9,601 nt of DNA from DASUTW01 sp035513995. Its GTDB lineage: Bacteria; Actinomycetota; UBA4738; CALAEC01. Of this stretch, positions 7,028 to 9,601 are shown piece by piece. Numbering within the stretch: position 1 is the first letter of the stretch; every line of letters begins with the position of its first letter. The notes under the pieces were generated by a model. That model saw only the letters and a program-made list of their open reading frames with translations, searched no databases and was not told the DNA's origin. Made by a program: the position numbers and the translations under genes. Where the stretch lies: assembly GCA_035513995.1 (NCBI GenBank), contig DATKBL010000099.1, forward strand, positions 1 through 9,601, given 5' to 3'.

Positions 7028-7513
7028 GTGGCGGACTTCGTGAACGAGCCGGTGGAAGCCGGGCAGGCGATCGTCGACTTCGAAGGGAAGGTCTTCGACG
7101 ACATCCAGGCGGAGCCCGGTGAGAAGGCGTACGTGTTCATGCACACGGTCCCGTTCGAGGGCTCCGTGGGGATCGTGAACATGCTCACGGCGACGAGGCT
7201 GGTCAGGAAGGGCTTCGAGCTGCACTTCGTGCTGTTCGGGCCGGGGTCGCTGATGGCCTCGAAGACCCGCGGGTTCCCGAAGGTGGGCGACGAGGCTTTC
7301 CCCGGGCACCTGAACTTCAACAACCAGCTCCAGACGATCATGGACGAGGGCGGCAACGTCTACGCCTGCCGCTTCTCGGCCGCGGCCCTCTACGGGATGC
7401 GCGAGTCCGACATGATGGACGGCGTGAAGCCGATCCACCCTCGGGACGTCGCAGACGCGGCCCTGCAGGCGTGGCGCGACGGCGCCTTCGTCATGAACAC
7501 CTGGAACCTCTAA
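7028..7513 (+). CDS. MSMEG_0572/Sll0783-family nitrogen starvation response protein (Nit1C component)
   Basis: 161 aa. The sequence fits the MSMEG_0572/Sll0783 family, with KVFDDIQAEPGEKA (21-34), HTVPFEGSVGIVNMLTATRL (39-58), GPGSLMASKTRGFPKVGDEA (71-90) and DEGGNVYACRFSAAALYG (106-123, C114). The overall pattern resembles the DsrE-like fold. In Synechocystis, Sll0783 is induced by nitrogen starvation and is needed for polyhydroxybutyrate accumulation. Its genes sit in Nit1C clusters next to a nitrilase and a radical SAM gene. The biochemical role is not known. GTG 7028 is supported by AAGGAGGG five bases upstream. A strong hairpin follows the TAA by 15 bases. Here the next recognised Nit1C gene is the radical SAM enzyme at 9099, with two unexpected genes between. 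Confidence 0.9.
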   Translation: MADFVNEPVEAGQAIVDFEGKVFDDIQAEPGEKAYVFMHTVPFEGSVGIVNMLTATRLVRKGFELHFVLFGPGSLMASKTRGFPKVGDEAFPGHLNFNNQLQTIMDEGGNVYACRFSAAALYGMRESDMMDGVKPIHPRDVADAALQAWRDGAFVMNTWNL

Positions 7514-7528
7514 GGGCGTGCCGGATGG

Positions 7529-7560
7529 GGAGGCCCCGGGGGCGCGCCCCCGGGGCCTCC
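7529..7560 (+). terminator. Perfect GC-rich 32-base palindrome, likely terminator hairpin
   Basis: The 32 bases are a perfect inverted repeat with arms 7529-7542 and 7547-7560 (GGAGGCCCCGGGGG and its complement) around CGCG. It begins 15 bases after the stop of the Sll0783-family gene and would form an extremely stable hairpin. There is no T-run after it, as in many terminators of high-GC actinobacteria. It ends only 8 bases before the next start codon, so it could also limit read-through or translation of that gene, or mark the 3' end of the upstream transcript. Confidence 0.75.
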
Positions 7561-7568
7561 GCGCTGTC

Positions 7569-8183
7569 ATGACGAGGCCGATCGAGCAGCTCGCGGCGGA
7601 GTGGAGCGCCGCGGAGGGGCGGATCTCCACGCTCGTCCTGACCCGCCCGGAGGCCTACGAGCGCTACCTGAGCGCCGCGCGGCTCGTCGCCGACGCGCTC
7701 GCGGACCTGGGCACCCCCGAGGAGCTCGCGGCGGCGTACGAGGACGGACCGGCCCTGGCCGAGCGGGTCCTCCACGAAGCGGGGTTCCTCCCCGAGGAGG
7801 TCTCGGCCACCCAGGTTGTCGGGGCCGCGTTCGCGATCCGGTACCGGGAGCTCGCTCGGGAGCGGGCACGGGCGGCGGCGGCCGGGGGGATCCGCGATGC
7901 TCGCCTCCGGGGAGACCCCTGGGTCGTGGTCGAGGAGCGAGGGCGGCCCGACGTTCCCGTGCCCGGCCTGTACCGGCGCCTCGAGATGCGCGTGGAGGAC
8001 GGCTCCGGCCTCCACGCCTTCGTGGAAGAGGACCCGGGCACGGGGGCGCCTCGGTACGTCGTGGAACAGGTGCCGCTGGACCCCGAGACGGGCGACGCGG
8101 TGGACGAGCCCACCGACCGAAGAACGTTCACCGACCGCTCGGAGTGGGAACGCCGGGTGGAGGAGCTCCGGGGCTCGTCTTGA
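7569..8183 (+). CDS. Hypothetical protein (204 aa), family not recognised
   Basis: The frame runs from ATG 7569 to TGA 8181-8183 and has typical high-GC codon use. The protein is acidic and soluble, with no cysteines, signal peptide or membrane segment. The N-terminal half is Ala/Glu/Leu-rich and probably helical (IEQLAAEWSAAEGRISTLVL, then YERYLSAARLVADALADLG). The C-terminal half looks strand-rich, with WVVVEERGRPDVPVPGLYRR and a repeat of Arg/Glu/Val strands ending in a TDRSEWERRVEELRG helix. I do not recognise a family. No Shine-Dalgarno lies between the hairpin and the ATG, so translation may be leaderless or weak, or the true start may differ. It occupies, with the amidohydrolase, the place where Nit1C clusters usually carry the nitrilase. 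Confidence 0.75.
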   Translation: MTRPIEQLAAEWSAAEGRISTLVLTRPEAYERYLSAARLVADALADLGTPEELAAAYEDGPALAERVLHEAGFLPEEVSATQVVGAAFAIRYRELARERARAAAAGGIRDARLRGDPWVVVEERGRPDVPVPGLYRRLEMRVEDGSGLHAFVEEDPGTGAPRYVVEQVPLDPETGDAVDEPTDRRTFTDRSEWERRVEELRGSS

Positions 8184-8248
8184 CATCGGGCTCGCAGCGG
8201 CGTGAGGATTCGGTAGAGGCCCGTTTCCTATAGTGTCGGAGGGTGGTC
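8184..8248 (+). promoter_or_regulatory. Candidate promoter region of the amidohydrolase gene
   Basis: A perfect TTGACA (8180-8185) overlaps the stop of the preceding gene, with a weak GAGGAT (8204-8209) 18 bases further on. A better -10 box, TATAGT (8229-8234), lacks a matching -35 and would start transcription at about 8241-8243, giving an almost leaderless message. GGAGGG (8238-8243) is a good ribosome binding site for ATG 8249. Confidence 0.4.
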
Positions 8249-9112
8249 ATGGGGGACGAGAAGGTCAGCGGCAGGGTCATCGACGGCCACAACCACATCG
8301 GCGAGATGGACGCGTGGGCCTTCTACGACCTGAAGGAGCCCGTGAAGCCCACGGTCTTCGAGTTCAGGGACGGGCAGGACTACATCAAGAACCACCTCGA
8401 CCGCTACGGCATCGAGCGGGCGATGGTGATCCCCAACTACGGGATCCCCAAGCAGGACCAGCCGTTCGGCCTCAACCCCGTCGCGCTCGACGCGGCCCAG
8501 TCGAGCGACCGCCTGACGTGCGCGATCTGGGTCTCCTTCATGGGCCAGAACAAGGAGATGACGATGGAGGCCCTGAAGCTCGCCGGGGAGGACGGCGTGA
8601 AGGCCCTGAAGACCACCTTCCTCCTCGGGGGCAGCCCCAACCCCGAGGACTGGGACGATGACGACCGCGAGACGGCGGAGGCGTGCCTCAAGGCCGCCGA
8701 GGAGCACGACCTCGTCTTCCACTTCCACACCAGCCCGGGCGGTTCTTCGGACATCAGCAACTACATCCCGCTGATCGAGGAGTGGGGGAAGCGCATCAAG
8801 ATCTACCTCGTCCACTTCGGCGGGGGCGTGAGCGGGCACATCAAGCTCGTCCCCAAGTTCCTCGACTGGGTGGAGCAGGGCCTGCAGGTCTACACCGACT
8901 GCACGTGGTCGGTGGGGTTCGGCCCTCGCTGGCTGATGGCCGAGATCGAGAAGCGAGGCATCGGCGAGGACCGCGTGCTCTTCTCCTCGGACGTCCCGTG
9001 GAGCGACTTCTGGGGCGAGTACTACAAGATGGTGGGGCAGCCGGGGATCGGCCAGGAGCTGAAGGACCGGATCCTGTACCGGAACTTCGAGGAGCTGTAT
9101 GGGAACGACTGA
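8249..9112 (+). CDS. Metal-dependent amidohydrolase (amidohydrolase_2/ACMSD-type)
   Basis: 287 aa TIM-barrel hydrolase of the amidohydrolase_2 class. Metal-site candidates in order are H14 and H16 (IDGHNHIGEMD), H158 and H160 (FHFHTSPGG), H189 (VHFGGG) and D248 (FSSDVPWSDFWGE), which is the expected HxH, H, H, D pattern. Such enzymes hydrolyse C-N bonds or decarboxylate small aromatic or carboxylate substrates in the cytosol; the substrate here is unknown. ATG 8249 is preceded by GGAGGG five bases upstream; an in-frame GTG at 8243 lies within that site. Its end overlaps the radical SAM gene by 14 bases, so the two are almost certainly co-translated. In ordinary Nit1C clusters a nitrilase sits immediately before this radical SAM gene, so this enzyme may supply the hydrolytic step in its place. 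Confidence 0.9.
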   Translation: MGDEKVSGRVIDGHNHIGEMDAWAFYDLKEPVKPTVFEFRDGQDYIKNHLDRYGIERAMVIPNYGIPKQDQPFGLNPVALDAAQSSDRLTCAIWVSFMGQNKEMTMEALKLAGEDGVKALKTTFLLGGSPNPEDWDDDDRETAEACLKAAEEHDLVFHFHTSPGGSSDISNYIPLIEEWGKRIKIYLVHFGGGVSGHIKLVPKFLDWVEQGLQVYTDCTWSVGFGPRWLMAEIEKRGIGEDRVLFSSDVPWSDFWGEYYKMVGQPGIGQELKDRILYRNFEELYGND

Positions 9113-9601
9113 CGGCGTCCCCACCGGCCTCGACCTGCGGCGGCTGATCGTCGAGCTCCAGAGCCACGGCGTCCGCGTGGAGCCCTCGGACGTCGAGGGG
9201 AGGAAGGGCGGGGCCGGCCCCACCGACTCGGGGATGGTGTACCTGGACGGGCTGCCGGTCACGTTCCCGTTCACCGGCGACTACCTGACCGACTCGCCGT
9301 TCTCGCTGCGCCGCGACGGCGACGCGTGGGTCCTCTTCCGGGGGGACGAGCGCGTGACGACGGCAGACCTTCCCCCGAGGCCGAGGATCTACGATCTCGA
9401 GACCGAGGACGGCATCCCCTACTGGCAGATCGCGCTGCTCCACCTCGACTCGCTGGCCAGCACCGTCGTGCAGACGTGCGTCCACTGGGGCACCCCCGAC
9501 CAGTGCACGTTCTGCGGGATCGAGGTCTCGCTCGAGGCCGGCGCCACGATCGCCGTGAAGAAGCCCGAGCAGCTCGCGGAGGTGGCCAAGGCCGCGAAGG
9601 A
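9099..9601 (+). CDS. MSMEG_0568-family radical SAM protein, N-terminal part
   Basis: The frame starts at ATG 9099 and is still open at the window end (167 residues seen). GAGGAG (9089-9094) lies four bases upstream, inside the amidohydrolase gene. The N-terminal block GRKGGAGPTDSGMVYLDGLP (34-53), then YDLETEDGIPYWQIALLH (98-115) and TCVHWGTPDQCTFCGIEVSL (126-145), followed by IAVKKPEQLAEVAKAAKE, is what I recall for the MSMEG_0568 family of Nit1C clusters. The presumed cluster-binding cysteines are C127, C136 and C139, a CX8CX2C spacing instead of CX3CX2C. It should reductively cleave S-adenosylmethionine; its product is unknown. The C-terminal part of the barrel and the downstream genes are outside the window. 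Confidence 0.92.
   Translation, partial: MGTTDGVPTGLDLRRLIVELQSHGVRVEPSDVEGRKGGAGPTDSGMVYLDGLPVTFPFTGDYLTDSPFSLRRDGDAWVLFRGDERVTTADLPPRPRIYDLETEDGIPYWQIALLHLDSLASTVVQTCVHWGTPDQCTFCGIEVSLEAGATIAVKKPEQLAEVAKAAK

Noticed and set aside
7529..7560. Palindrome as a transposon end, attachment site or origin
   Set aside because: There is no second copy, transposase, integrase, tRNA or target duplication nearby. The position just after a stop codon fits a terminator.
7513..9099. Nitrilase gene expected between the Sll0783-type and radical SAM genes
   Set aside because: Neither product there shows the nitrilase Glu-Lys-Cys motifs. One is an HxH metal amidohydrolase, and the other has no cysteine.
1..9601. 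tRNA, rRNA, CRISPR array or insertion sequence
   Set aside because: Genes fill nearly the whole window. The largest gap is 113 bases, and no repeat array or cloverleaf-like sequence was seen.

Overview
The window is about 9.6 kb of very GC-rich bacterial DNA. Genes are tightly packed, start codons are often GTG, and adjacent genes overlap by 1-14 bases. This suits an actinobacterium or another high-GC soil or aquatic lineage. There is no rRNA or marker gene, so the phylum is a guess. I see no mobile element, tRNA or CRISPR array.

Left arm (1-981, plus strand): the 3' end of a DUF1116 gene (AllG/YlbE type) followed by a complete DUF2877 gene (AllH/YlbF type). It runs tail to tail into a minus-strand operon (5201 down to 978) in the order XRE-cupin regulator, carbamate kinase, FdrA-type (AllF) protein, MSMEG_0565-type glycosyltransferase. 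The four genes overlap by 1, 4 and 4 bases. FdrA, DUF1116 and DUF2877 are the three subunits that in E. coli (AllFGH) form oxamate carbamoyltransferase. Carbamate kinase then makes ATP, ammonia and CO2 from the carbamoyl phosphate. The left half therefore encodes an energy- and nitrogen-yielding carbamoyl module, split over two strands.

Centre (5202-5314): a divergent promoter region with overlapping promoter-like elements and two pairs of short repeats that could be operators for the XRE-cupin regulator.

Right arm (5315-9601, plus strand): a class III FAD/NAD-linked disulfide reductase-like protein, a coupled 86-aa basic protein of unknown function, an MSMEG_0572/Sll0783-family nitrogen-starvation protein, a strong GC-rich hairpin, a 204-aa unknown protein, an ACMSD-type amidohydrolase, and the 5' part of an MSMEG_0568-family radical SAM enzyme. 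MSMEG_0565, MSMEG_0568 and MSMEG_0572/Sll0783 are all hallmark families of the Nit1C (nitrilase-1) cluster, which is linked to nitrogen starvation and cyanide/nitrile assimilation. In the usual cluster a nitrilase lies between the Sll0783-type and radical SAM genes. Here that slot holds the unknown protein and the amidohydrolase.

The most interesting reading is a nitrogen-scavenging island that joins a variant, nitrilase-less (in this window) Nit1C set to a carbamoyl phosphate-forming AllFGH/carbamate kinase module. The glycosyltransferase sits physically inside the carbamoyl operon. The family assignments rest on recognised sequence motifs. The functional link is inference.
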